64,000 nucleotides of DNA, from positions 1 through 64,000 of the forward strand of contig JASANC010001115.1 in assembly GCA_030248135.1 (NCBI GenBank), written 5' to 3'. A program made the translations under genes and the position numbers. Below the pieces are notes generated by a model. That model made no database searches, was not told where the DNA came from, and saw only the letters and a program-made list of their open reading frames with translations. Positions 23,104 to 34,131 of the stretch are shown one piece after another. Every line of letters begins with the position of its first letter. Within the stretch, counting starts at the first letter, position 1. Source of the stretch: Theristus sp. LFF4_11. Its lineage: Eukaryota > Nematoda > Chromadorea > Monhysterida > Xyalidae.

Positions 23104-26100
23104 CTGAAAAACACACAAAGAATTGGTTTTGCTGATACTCGACAAGTCCCATGCGTTTTCATTCAACAAAAACATTGGTCACCAAACGGAAATCGTAGAG
23201 CCACACCACAGCCAAACTGCAATTTCAATCTAAAGCTTGGATTTTGCTGAAAGTCGCTTGTGTTCTGCTTCTGCTCCTTCCCGCAATTTCTATTGATCAC
23301 GTTCGATTTTTTCACTCACCAACCACCGCGACCAGCAATCATTGCGGTTTTTGCTAAAAAAATCACCACAGAACAAAATTCGCTGCATGGTGACTCACGA
23401 GGTTTCATGCATGCGAAACGGTCTGGAAACAAATGGTGCGATGAACGCAGGAACGTTTGCCGCTGGAAATTCTATCCAAAATTTCGTGAAATAAACAGTG
23501 GAAGAACTTGTCAGAAAATCTTGATTGCATTTATCTGCAAATCACACAGACAAAATTGTTCTGATTTGAAGAGGATTGACAGGTTTGGCATTGGAACAAA
23601 GCAGGTTTGATGATGTTGATGATGATACATCAAATACTCACATCAGAGATTGTCAACAGCAGTCTTTTGATGGAGTTTTCTTTGCACTCACAATCAAGCA
23701 TGAACACCACCACCACAAATGGTTCGTGAATGACGCAGTTTTTCTCATTTATCAGTTTCTTACCAACTCGACTTCTATGTTTGCGTCAAAACGGAATTGC
23801 GCAACCGTTTTTCTGTGCACTCACTAGTACCGCAGTTGAAACGAACGTCAACGCGGTTCGTCATTTTAAAGTTTCAGATTTCGAAATTCCAACGAACTTC
23901 AGTGAAAATTTATCTTTTTGTGCGAAGGAGGCGGAGTAATGTTGAATGGATCTGTGGAAAAACAGCTGAAAACTGAACGCGCTGTTTCGCGCCCTAACGA
24001 AGTCCGAATATGAATTTATTGCGTGAAAAAGATTCATTTTGATGCAAAAAACTGCCGTCAGATTACGTTCAATTTTGCTGATTTCAAATTTCCCGCAGCC
24101 GTGAAACATTATGTGCGTGCAAACTCATATTACGACACGTTCAATAAGAAAGATGATAACAATTACCGCTTTTTTGCTAAAAATCAAAACGCAAACTAGA
24201 ACTTTGACATTAAGCGATATTTTTATCGTCGTCGTCAAAATAACGCCAAGGGATTGGACACCGTTGGCGTTATTGCTGGTTGACTTCGTGCATAACAAAA
24301 CAGAAAACACTTCATGTTTCTTTCAGAAAACAATGCTGAAATTCAATTTGAAACAAAAACAACGGAGAGGAGCGTCATTCACACTTCACAGGGTTGGATT
24401 TGCACACTTCGCACAAACGTGTTGGCTTCCTTTCATTGGCAACGTTTGTAACCGTCCGTTGCACAGCTTGAACCTGGGGCAAGTTTTGTAAAACTTAGCA
24501 GTCCAATAGTGCAATAATACATCACTGAGCTCCAAAATAAATTCGTGAGTCAACAAATTTTAGTTTCCTCACATCACGTTGAAGAGAGCAGCCATTGGTG
24601 AGTCAATTGAGGTTGAAAAACGAAACTACGATGTTTCATGATTTCATTCATGGTTTAGTGGTGTAGCACTATTGGACCATTCAGCTTTTTTAAAACTGCC
24701 CCTGTGGTACGGTCACGATATTCACAACAGACACTTCAAAAAAAAGAAGCGTGTTGTGTTGAACTGCATTTGGCTCGCCAGACAGTCTGCAACTCTACAA
24801 AGTAAACTAGCTGATTGGTAGGTGGATCACATGTGATGCATGCATTCTGTGCAGGCATTGCTACAATGCATTTGCAGACGCATGAATCAAGTGGTCACCA
24901 ACCAATCAGCCAACTGCATATCAGCCAATCAAGACCGCATTATGTTTAACTCAAGTAATAAATGTGGTGATGGTGAGCTCGACTCAGTGCTCACAATAAC
25001 CGCAAAACCTGTTTAAAGTTACTATCATAAAACAACAATGTCACACCGCAACATAATTTTTGTGTTTTCAAACGTAACTGACAGAAGGCGCAGTGCTCAG
25101 TTATTGTTGCTAACTCCGCCCACTGCCACAGAGCGACAGCTGGCGGGTACGGCATTGGCAAGTTTGTGTGCGCTGTGTTTTGTTGCCTTGCGACACAGTA
25201 CGCGTTATTTAGTTGGTGCATGTTGAAAATGAGCGAGCGTGCAAAACTGGAAAAGATAAGAAAAATACTGAGAGAGTAAAGTGGCCAACACGATCATAAT
25301 AGATTGCACCCATCGTCATGCGCCTGATTTTCACGGTGAGCACAATAAACTGAAAACGGACAAACACAGTACAACATTGAAAATGCTGGGAGTTTTGTAT
25401 AGTTGACGCGCGACGCGACCCAAAAAAATCGATATGCTGGAGCGTGCTTGAAGCAAGTGTGACAACCTATGCACAGAGATCGGATCGGGCGGATGGTGAC
25501 TTGGAACTTTTTGGAAGCACGCACTGAGGAATGAAACACATTTTCACGAGCCCGAAGCTCAAAACTTTACACGGTTTGAATCGGGAAACCGGTGGTGGTG
25601 ATGGACTCAAAAAATCGAACATGATCACCAGTTTGGTTATTGAAAAACACAAACGAAAAATAATTTGTTGAGAACTGTAACCCTCTGCCCATTTCAACTC
25701 TTGCTCGGACCTGTCGGAAGTTTCCATGCTTGTAGCTGCGTAAGCTTGTGTTACGCTGTGCTATTTGAATCGGCGTGTGTTCACAAACGCTTGTTTTTCA
25801 GCGCTTTTGACGCACAGAAAACGCACGTGTTCGGTCTCAAAATTACGTCCGTTGATGAATTTTTCGCTCTGAAATCGACAAAAAGATGTGACGGATCTGA
25901 AAATCTGGCTGAAAAGATATGATTATGCACACAATGAGAATAGATAACGCAAATCGAGGTTTTTGTTGTTTGACGAATATTTGGATAGAAGTTTTTCGTT
26001 ATGAAGTTTCCAAGCCATGGTATTTTTGACGGTATCACGGATTCTGTGCGTTTGTTGCGAAAAAATCGTGCACGCTTTTGCAAGTTTTCTGATTTTCACG

Positions 26101-27061
26101 ATCCGCAATCTCACATGATGCAGACCCGACGACAGTCGTATTTTGTGTCCGTCCGCATTTTCGTTTTTTGTGATTTTGGATAAACGGAAAACCGTCAAAT
26201 ACCTTATTCAATTGACTCTCATTCAATCAATCAATTATTGAAAATAGGTGCCAAGCAAAATTTGCAACCAATTCAAAGAAACCTATTTTTACAACATTAT
26301 TTAACAACATTTTTGCCTCGGTTTCGATAACACGACAACGACGATGATGGTACGATTTTGCTTCAAAATACGTGCATTGTGCGTTATTACGAATATGAAC
26401 AAAAACGCACGCTCTTGGAAGCCCAAACCACCAAAATGTAACGTCGTAACAGACTGACTGAACGCGAGAGTGCACAAACACGCACGCACACAGCAGGGCA
26501 GCACGATGTGCAACCTGGATTCGTGTGTATGCGAAACAACATGGCTGCGCCCAGTGCACACTCTGCACAGTGCTCTGTGTGCTGCGAAAATCAATAACCG
26601 TGGGTCTTGTGACGTCACACAGTGAATTTCGCAACCGTTTGAAACGATTTTTGAGAGCATGACACATTTTCAAAAAATGCCAATCAGATACTCTGTATGA
26701 TTACACGATTTGCAACAGTTTGAAATGCGGTTCACAGCATGAAAGTCTATATTTCAACAGAATTTTTCGAAATACCAATCCAGTCCAACTTGTCGCAGTG
26801 GAAGTGTGTGTGTTCTGTCTTTCTGTGTTGATGTCTTGTGCAAGCGTACTGTAACGAAAATGAAATAAACGAACGCGGCAAATTCAAAATCAGACGACAC
26901 CAGCTTTCCATTTCATTGGGACAAAAAATGCTGAGTTGGTAACTGGGGATAGCTTGGACAAAAACATGTTTATTTTACATGGTATTCGAGACTTCACCAG
27001 GTGCTGTCGGTTGATTACAAAATGTGGTATCAGCAGCAAACAAACGGGTGTATCATCAAAA
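23104..27061. other. Upstream of the zinc-finger gene, no gene resolved
   Basis: This 4-kb AT-rich stretch should hold the first exon and promoter of the zinc-finger gene and the 3' UTR of the first P450. A good donor (GTTG|GTGAGTG) near 23315 follows an ATG, but joining it to the next exon would create a stop, so it was not used. A decayed palindromic MITE lies at 24806-24925. Confidence 0.35.
24806..24925. repeat. Decayed copy of the CCAATCAGCTGATT palindromic MITE
   Basis: The left arm holds CTGATTGGTAGGTGG and GATGCATGCATTCTGTG. The right arm holds CACCAACCAATCAG. Arms are imperfect reverse complements around a short centre, matching the better copy at 733-900. Confidence 0.65.
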
Positions 27062-29574
27062 TCAGTTGGTGATTGGCGTAAATCGAACAAAAACGCCGGT
27101 GGCGGCGCGAAGCGAAAATGAGTATTCGGCACCCAAATGTTCTTGAACGGATTCCCAGCGATAATTCAACAACAGCTGCGCTAGGATGCATTTCAGCTCG
27201 AGAACAGCAAATTTTTGACCTGAAAACCGCATATTTGTTTCTCAATGAACCTTGAGCTCTCTCCACCGCAATTTCTGAGTTCAAAAATACCAATGCAATT
27301 CCTCGGGCCGGCCGCGAATGCCCGATAGCCCTGTTGCAGACGTTTGTCTTCGGCCGCATTTTCAGGTAGAAACCGACTCGGAACAAACTGATGTGGCTCG
27401 TCAAAGTAACGAGGGTCGCGGTGCATCTGGTACAGGTCTGCGGCGACCATGGTGCCCGGCGGCAGCGTCACCTCATTCGCTGCAAGTTTTTTTTACCGCT
27501 GAAAATTTACATGTGCAGATTGTGAAAAAAACGGTAACTTACTCAGTTTTAAAGGATATTCTAGTTCACGACCGATCACAGGAACACTGGGGTACAACCT
27601 GGTGGTTTCTTTGATGCAGCACTCCAGCCATTTCATCTCAGACAACTGCGTCGGTGTCGGCTCGGTGTTTGCTCCTGATAAATTAGCCAAAACTCAAAGT
27701 TTTGAAAAAAACTGCGACGAGGGCAAATCGCTCTGAATAAAAAAACTAACCAACTATTGCTTTCACTTCATCTCGCGCTTTTGTCTGCGCCAGTTGGTCA
27801 CGTCCAAGAAGGTACGTGGCAAACGTTGCTGCAATCGCAGTCGTTTCGTGGCCCTGATCAAAGTTTGAAGCAAAACGTAATGTTTTGAAAATTTTGAAAA
27901 AATAACAAAATAATCAATTACAAACGTAGAGTTGAAAATAAATTCCTTTACCTCCAAAATAAATGTGTTAATCTGATCATTCACTTCTTTTGTAGTTAAT
28001 TGACCGGCGTGTTTCATGTGCATCAACAGTTCAACAAACGACGATCGTTTTGTTTCTTCCGAATCATATCTTTTGTGAGGTTGTGGTTCACCGTGGAACT
28101 GTTGACTTTGCGAGCAAGAATTTGTCGTCGCTTCTTCTGCTTCGCGGATAACCTGAGTTTTATAATATTCGTCTATACGTTACTTTTCGGTTGTCATTCA
28201 AAAATCTTATGTTTCTTTGGTTATCAACGAAGAAACCTTTTCACTGAAGTCCAACAGCACATGCAAAGCGCGTCTCGACCGGCGACCGCCCGGTGTTAAA
28301 TTGAAATAGACAAAGTCAAACCTGTATTTGTCGTTCAGTTTTTCAAGAAGCATGTGAGAAAAAATGAACTGAGTGAAGGTGAATGACTTATGAAATGAGC
28401 GAAAGAGAGTTTTAAAAAGTTTGAGAAACTGCGACCGACCACAAAATCGGCCACGAGATGCGTGCAACTGCTTCTTCAGTGTAAATACTGATGGCACGTG
28501 CAAATGGGGTCATCGGAAAGTGTTGAGCATCGATCCGTTGACCCATGATCGTCTCGATGATAACGTCCAATGTGCACATTGTCATGAACCTGATCAATGA
28601 ATGTTCTTGTTATCCCTATTCAGTGTTTATAATTATGAACATATCGCTTTTGCACTTAAACTTTGCAAACTGGATCAGTGTAGCTTGGTCACATGGAAAC
28701 ACAACAGTGAAGTTTGAAACAAACTTATAAACTGAGACCACTAACGGACGAATGTTGATGGCGTGTTCGTGGCCAACATCGTCCATGGTCTTGCCGAGCA
28801 CTTCGATGAGCACACGTGCGTTCTTGTTCATCACGTCAACGTAGCCATTCAGAATTGAGAAATGGAATGTGGGCGTTAGCAGCTTTCGATGTTTGTGCCA
28901 GTCGTTTCCGTCACTAAAATCAATGGACTCGTGAAAACTTTATTGAATCAACAAGCAATTTTCTGACGTTTTGCTTAAATCATTTTTAAATTCTGAGAGT
29001 GGAGTTATGTGCTATATACCTGGTCAGTAAACCATTGCCAAGCCACGGCCGAAGAAAATTGTACAACAGCGCTTTTTTAATATTTCGCGTGTCAGAAAAT
29101 AACTTCTGAAAAAAGCGGTTCCTTAATTTTTCTGATTGATAAGTTTCATAAACCAAACCGAAAAAAGACGAAATAAAATGCACTGCATACCCCAACATCG
29201 TCTGGACCGGCTAATAATGCCCCATAAAGATGTGCCAAACGGCCAATCAAAAATGGACCTCGGGTTTGCACGAAATAGTGCAATAGTTTTGTGATTGCTG
29301 AAAGAAAACAAAAGATTTACCCGTGACGAATCCACATGAATGCAATCTAAAAATACCTAAAGTGCGTCGCTTAAAACATTTCAAACGCCTTACCGTCGGG
29401 CCCACAATAAATCGACGGAATAAGATGTAAAGAGCCAATGACGGGCAGCATTGGGACACCATACTTCTTCAGATATGGTTTAACGAGTGAATAGTTTCGC
29501 GGGTAGGTAAAACGGTAGCAAACGTAGATCAAAAGTGACAAAATAAGAAAGGGAAAGAAGCCAACAAATGCCAT
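27062..29574 (-). CDS. Cytochrome P450, CYP4-like (copy 1)
   Basis: Membrane-anchored haem monooxygenase, probably of the endoplasmic reticulum; CYP4 relatives often hydroxylate fatty acids, substrate here unknown. Eleven exons: 29574-29394, 29297-29191, 29105-29020, 28913-28725, 28589-28440, 28321-28237, 28152-27952, 27853-27751, 27674-27543, 27479-27291 and 27219-27062. All phases agree and give 526 residues. Seen in the translation: an N-terminal anchor (FPFLILSLLIYVCYRF), helix-C WHKHR, CTLDVIIETIMG as in CYP4, the I-helix GHETT (about 334-338), ExxR in KETTRLYP, and the haem loop FAAGPRNCIG with Cys about 473. Nothing essential is missing. It lies 1.7 kb from a paralogue with the same intron positions. 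The ATG at 29574 opens the anchor directly. Confidence 0.95.
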
Positions 29575-31253
29575 GATTGATGAAAATTTTGATATGGGTT
29601 AACAGAATTGTCTTGCTTGACAACCACCTCAACAATTTAAAAAAAGTCTCGCAAAACGCTGTTGACGCTGTGACCTATCTCAGTTTGAATGACCCCGTTG
29701 TGTTGATCTGTGCACAACGGAGTTTCTTTTTACTATTGGACACTGACATAATAACATATACATGCAATGTTGCCTTATTCATTCTCTGAGTTTTCTTTCC
29801 TTACGGAGTTCACATGGAATCGGTAATTATAGAATTAAAGAATCATATTGGTGTTACGTTCTGTAACGTTCAACGTACATAGTAGCAACTACGTAAATTT
29901 ACCTTCACGTGTTTTTATCAAATAAAGTTAAATAGCACAGAAAGCATAAAAAAATATTCCGATGAAAACCAGAATTTTGGAATAAATAAGTGAGCTGACA
30001 TCTATCAAATAGTGAGCTTGCTAGCTTTTGAAACGCCCTGTTTTAGGGCGTATAAGTGACACAAAGCGCATTCATGAAGTTTGTTTGAATTACATGTTTG
30101 AAACCCCCTTCAGCTGGCTAGACAGAGCACTCATTTCAGGCTTTTGTCTCTCAGTTCACACATAAAAATTAAGCGACGACGTCGTCGTCGTCGTCGTCAG
30201 TGAAAAATGCATTTTGAGCTGTTGAATAAAAAAAATTGAATTTCGCAGTTCTCCAACCCTTTGAGTTTATTTTTAGCATGAAAAGGGTGCTGGAAATTCA
30301 CACTCATTCAAAAGAAACACGATTCAATAGAATCCAGATCCACGAAAAAAGATGGGTGCGGAGTGTGAGCAGCCTCCCCTCGGCCGACCAATCAGCTGAT
30401 TCCACATTTTATTGAGTTCGACTGTAAAAGCCACCCAGCGAGCAACGAAACTGTGCTTTCGCGAACGCGCAAAACGCCGCAGAGCTACGCAGCACCTGTT
30501 GCGTGCGCTAATGATGCAAACAAATTCGCAAAAAAGCCCCAGTAACTGTTGGGATAGCTGCGTGATTTACTGAATGCTATTTGTGCAATTACTGCTCGCA
30601 GAAACGCCGCATATCTGCACGACGTTTTGTGCATTCAGAAAGTGTTTTTAGCTGCGGCATTGCTGTGCTTCGCATTACGCGCGCATTCGCAAAAATGATC
30701 ACCTCTCGCGCTAGCATTCCATGTGAAACATTAATACGATTGTTCTGGTTTGGATGAAACAAATCTGCATTGAGCAGTAGTGTGAAAACAATGCAGCGAA
30801 CCAATGGCAACACAATTGGCAACGCGCATACAAATACGAGCACTTTGGTAAGAAATGTTTTTGAGTTTTCTGTTTTTTACCGCAAATGTGCTTTGTTTTT
30901 GAAGCAACTGAAACGCCGATATACCACAGTATTTAACTGAGTCGATATTTCATTAGACAGGAAGAGGTTTTGTTTTGTGTTAGCGCGCGCAGGCCATGAC
31001 GGCGCTGGCGCCGGTCAGGAGAATGCGAACAATATGGCATGCTGAAGCCGAAACGTCCGCCGCGGAAAACATTTTGCAGTGTTTAATTGCCGCGCGTGCT
31101 TAAAAAACACTTCGTGAATGCCGCGCAAACGCTATTCAGAGTGATTACAAAATAGCAGAAAAAACAGAACCACAGAAACAACGCCATCTTTTTGAAAGCA
31201 GCTTTTGGCGGTGGAAAATATAATGAAAACCTTTAAAATTTCCAAGGTTTTTC
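29575..31253. other. Spacer between the two P450 genes
   Basis: AT-rich DNA with no supported exon. It includes a (GTC)n/(GAC)n microsatellite at about 30173-30199 and a piece of the CCAATCAGCTGATT MITE at about 30395-30425. The promoter of copy 1 and the 3' UTR of copy 2 should lie here. Confidence 0.45.
30173..30199. repeat. (GTC)n microsatellite
   Basis: GCGACGACGTCGTC continues as GTC trinucleotides for about 27 bp in the spacer between the P450 genes. Confidence 0.85.
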
Positions 31254-33714
31254 TCAGGCCTGTGAGCTAGATATAGGTGTAAATTTAACGAGAACTTCGT
31301 TCCTGGGGCGCAACGTGAATGCGTACTCCGCAGCGTCCATCATCTCTTGTTCGTCCTGGACCGATTCCATTGTGAAGTTAAGCAACAATTGTGCCAAGAC
31401 ACATTTCACTTCCAACACGGCAAACTTTTGTCCTAAAATCGTCCCAGTTAGTTGAATTTTTGAACTGACATTTTTGACAAAAAATAAAAAAAAACGAACA
31501 AAACCAAACCCACCAATGCAGTTGCGCGGGCCACTAGAAAACACGCGATACGCATGCAGCAGACGTTTGTCAACGTTTTCCGGCAAAAATCGTGACGGAT
31601 TGTATTGATTTGGGTTCTCAAAATAGCGATCGTCGCGATGCAACTGGAACAGATCCGTGGCCACCATCACGCCGGGTGGAATCGTCACTTCATCATCTGC
31701 CGTTCTTTTCAATTACAACACATTCTGATTCTTGTTGGTTTTGACAGATTAAAAACGCATGTTTTTCACGAGCTAAGAAACGAAACACACTAACTCAGTT
31801 TCATTGGAAACTCCGTCTCACGGCCTACCACTGGTACATTGGGAAACATGCGAATCGTCTCTTTCACACAGCACTCCAACCAACGCATGTTTGATAGTTC
31901 AGCCATGCTTGGCGTGCAGCCGTCCGCTCCTGCATTTCTATTGTTGTCACATTCCATAACTGCACATGCGCACATTATTTCCACAGAAAAATACCGATAA
32001 TTCCGAGAACTTCCTCTCGGGCCCGCTGTTGGGCGGATGGATTGCGACCAAATAAATAGCAACTGTAGGTCAATGCAACACCGGTTGTATCTTGTCCCTA
32101 AAAAACACTATTTCGAAAAAACGTTTCAACTGAAAGTCCCCTGATTTGCAAAAACAGATAAAGAAATTCAACGAAAACAATAACGGCCGACCTCAACAAT
32201 GAAAGTGTTGACTTGATCGATGACATCCTTTCGTGTGATGTGTCCGTCGTTTTCCATTTTCAGCAACAAATGCACCAGCGACAGATGGCGCCGAGATCCA
32301 CGTAAAGCATGTTCGCTCCAGTTGCTCGCTTGCATCACTTTTTCGGCTTCCGTTATTGCCTGAGTTCAATCAAAACAACTTTAGTTCCAATTCAGCTGTG
32401 CATTATTCGTTTGTTCATACAGAACTAAAATCTGAGCGTGGCAAAGTGTTCGTTCAGATGATGTCCAACCTTGTTTGCGTGATTCAACAGCACTTTCAAC
32501 GCCCGACGTATGCGCCAGCCGCTAGGCGTAAAATTGTAGTAGACAAAATCTGACCTGACAAAATGATCCTTATGTCTGCTGTATTTCAAAACAAACCAAT
32601 TCGAAACGAATTTCCAATTATCTGACCACAAGAAAGGCAATGCACATCGTGTTACAGCTTCCTGAGCGTACAGATGCACTGCTTCAGCATAAGGACTCCG
32701 ATTGCGTTGTGCGTCAATGCGTTGGTCCATGGTCGTCTCCATGATGATGTCAAGTGAACACATTGACATGTAACTGAAAACAACAACAAAAAGTGCAACT
32801 GTTTTCCGAAGTTCACCTCGAAACCATGCCAATGAACTGTACCGCATGACGTCGATCGGCTTGTTGTTAGGTTTGTTTTTCTCGATCGCCTCCGCGATCA
32901 GATCAACGAGCACGCGCGCGTTACGATTGAAAATCGGCACATAGTCACTCAGCATGGCCGTGTTGAAGGTCGGGTTGATCAGTTTGCGTTGTTTTTGCCA
33001 GTGAGCGCCGGAGCTGCAGCAGACACATTGCGAACATTGCGACTGTGAACGGGGTTACGTTTGTGATGCTTGCACACCTGGTCAACATGCCGTCGCCCAT
33101 GAATCCACGCAAGAAACTGTACGGAATGGCCTTCTTCAAATTGCGGGTATCGTTTAACAGAACCTACAACATAAATCATTATTCTTTGATAAATTTCATT
33201 GATCAGTAAATTGCAGTGAATGTAAAACAGTACACGATTAACACGAACACTATGCAGGTTTACGCGTCAAGTGCCACATGCAAAAGCAAAATGAGAGCAA
33301 TGCACTGACAGCAATTTCATCGATACCAGAGAGCACCACGCCGTACTTGAAGCCGATCCTGCCGATCAGAAGCGGGCTGCTGGCCGGTTGCAATCGGCCA
33401 CACCGACGAATCACTTGAGTGATCACTGAATTTCAGAATTGTTCGTTTCATTTTGTTTCATTCGTGATTTTGTTGTTAATGCGTCAAAAAATAACATGAT
33501 CAAATTCACTGGATGGCGTCAATAGCAGTGACGGCACCATGTACAGGTTGCCGATCAGAGGCACCATCGGGTAGCCGTATTGTTCCAAGTAAGGCGCCAG
33601 AGCTATCGAGATTTTGCGGTAGTCACTTTGCCACCACCACAGGACACATAGTGCAATACACGAAAACACCAATAGCAGCAGATGCCAGATTGTAAGCGAT
33701 CCACAAAGCATCAT
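31254..33714 (-). CDS. Cytochrome P450, CYP4-like (copy 2)
   Basis: Second microsomal P450 of the tandem pair. Eleven exons: 33714-33510, 33425-33310, 33163-33078, 33013-32843, 32773-32627, 32554-32470, 32359-32192, 32097-31995, 31929-31795, 31696-31514 and 31432-31254. Phases agree and give 525 residues. All ten introns sit at the positions used by copy 1, and exons 3, 6 and 8 have identical lengths (86, 85 and 103 nt). Seen: N-terminal anchor, WQKQR in helix C, I-helix GQDTT (about 327-331), KETIR for ExxR, and FSSGPRNCIG with the haem Cys about 465. The 72-nt intron 32555-32626 has no stop in frame, so its retention would leave the frame open. Two adjacent ATG codons open the frame; the first was used. 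Confidence 0.95.
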
Positions 33715-34131
33715 TATTGTCGTTTTTTTTCGTTGTTTTGTTTTAAACTTTGTTTACCCTCTGAGTTAACTCACAGATTTTTTAATGGACCAAAAAATGT
33801 CACTGAATGCATTTGACTCCTAGGGATTTTTTCTTCCCGGCAATTATTCAATTTGTCTTATGGTGAAATAAAATTCTTTTAGTGACATTTAGTTTTTTCG
33901 TGTGAGTATGTACTGCATATGCGTGCTGTGCACCAACCAATTTTCAGCGTTGGAAGTAAAAAACAATTTTGTTGGTCTACGTATACATAACATACCGCCA
34001 TTTCTTTCAGTCTTAAACGACAAGAAAGTCGAACAAAATTGGGCGTTTATTGATGTTTGGACATTTTAAAAATTCCAAAGACTCTTCCGTGATTCGTAAA
34101 GAAACCAACACTTTTCTACAATCAGCGCACT

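Noticed and set aside
23310..23350. Start exon of the zinc-finger gene with donor GTTG|GTGAGTG
   Set aside because: Joining it to exon 23103-22949 creates a TGA at the junction.
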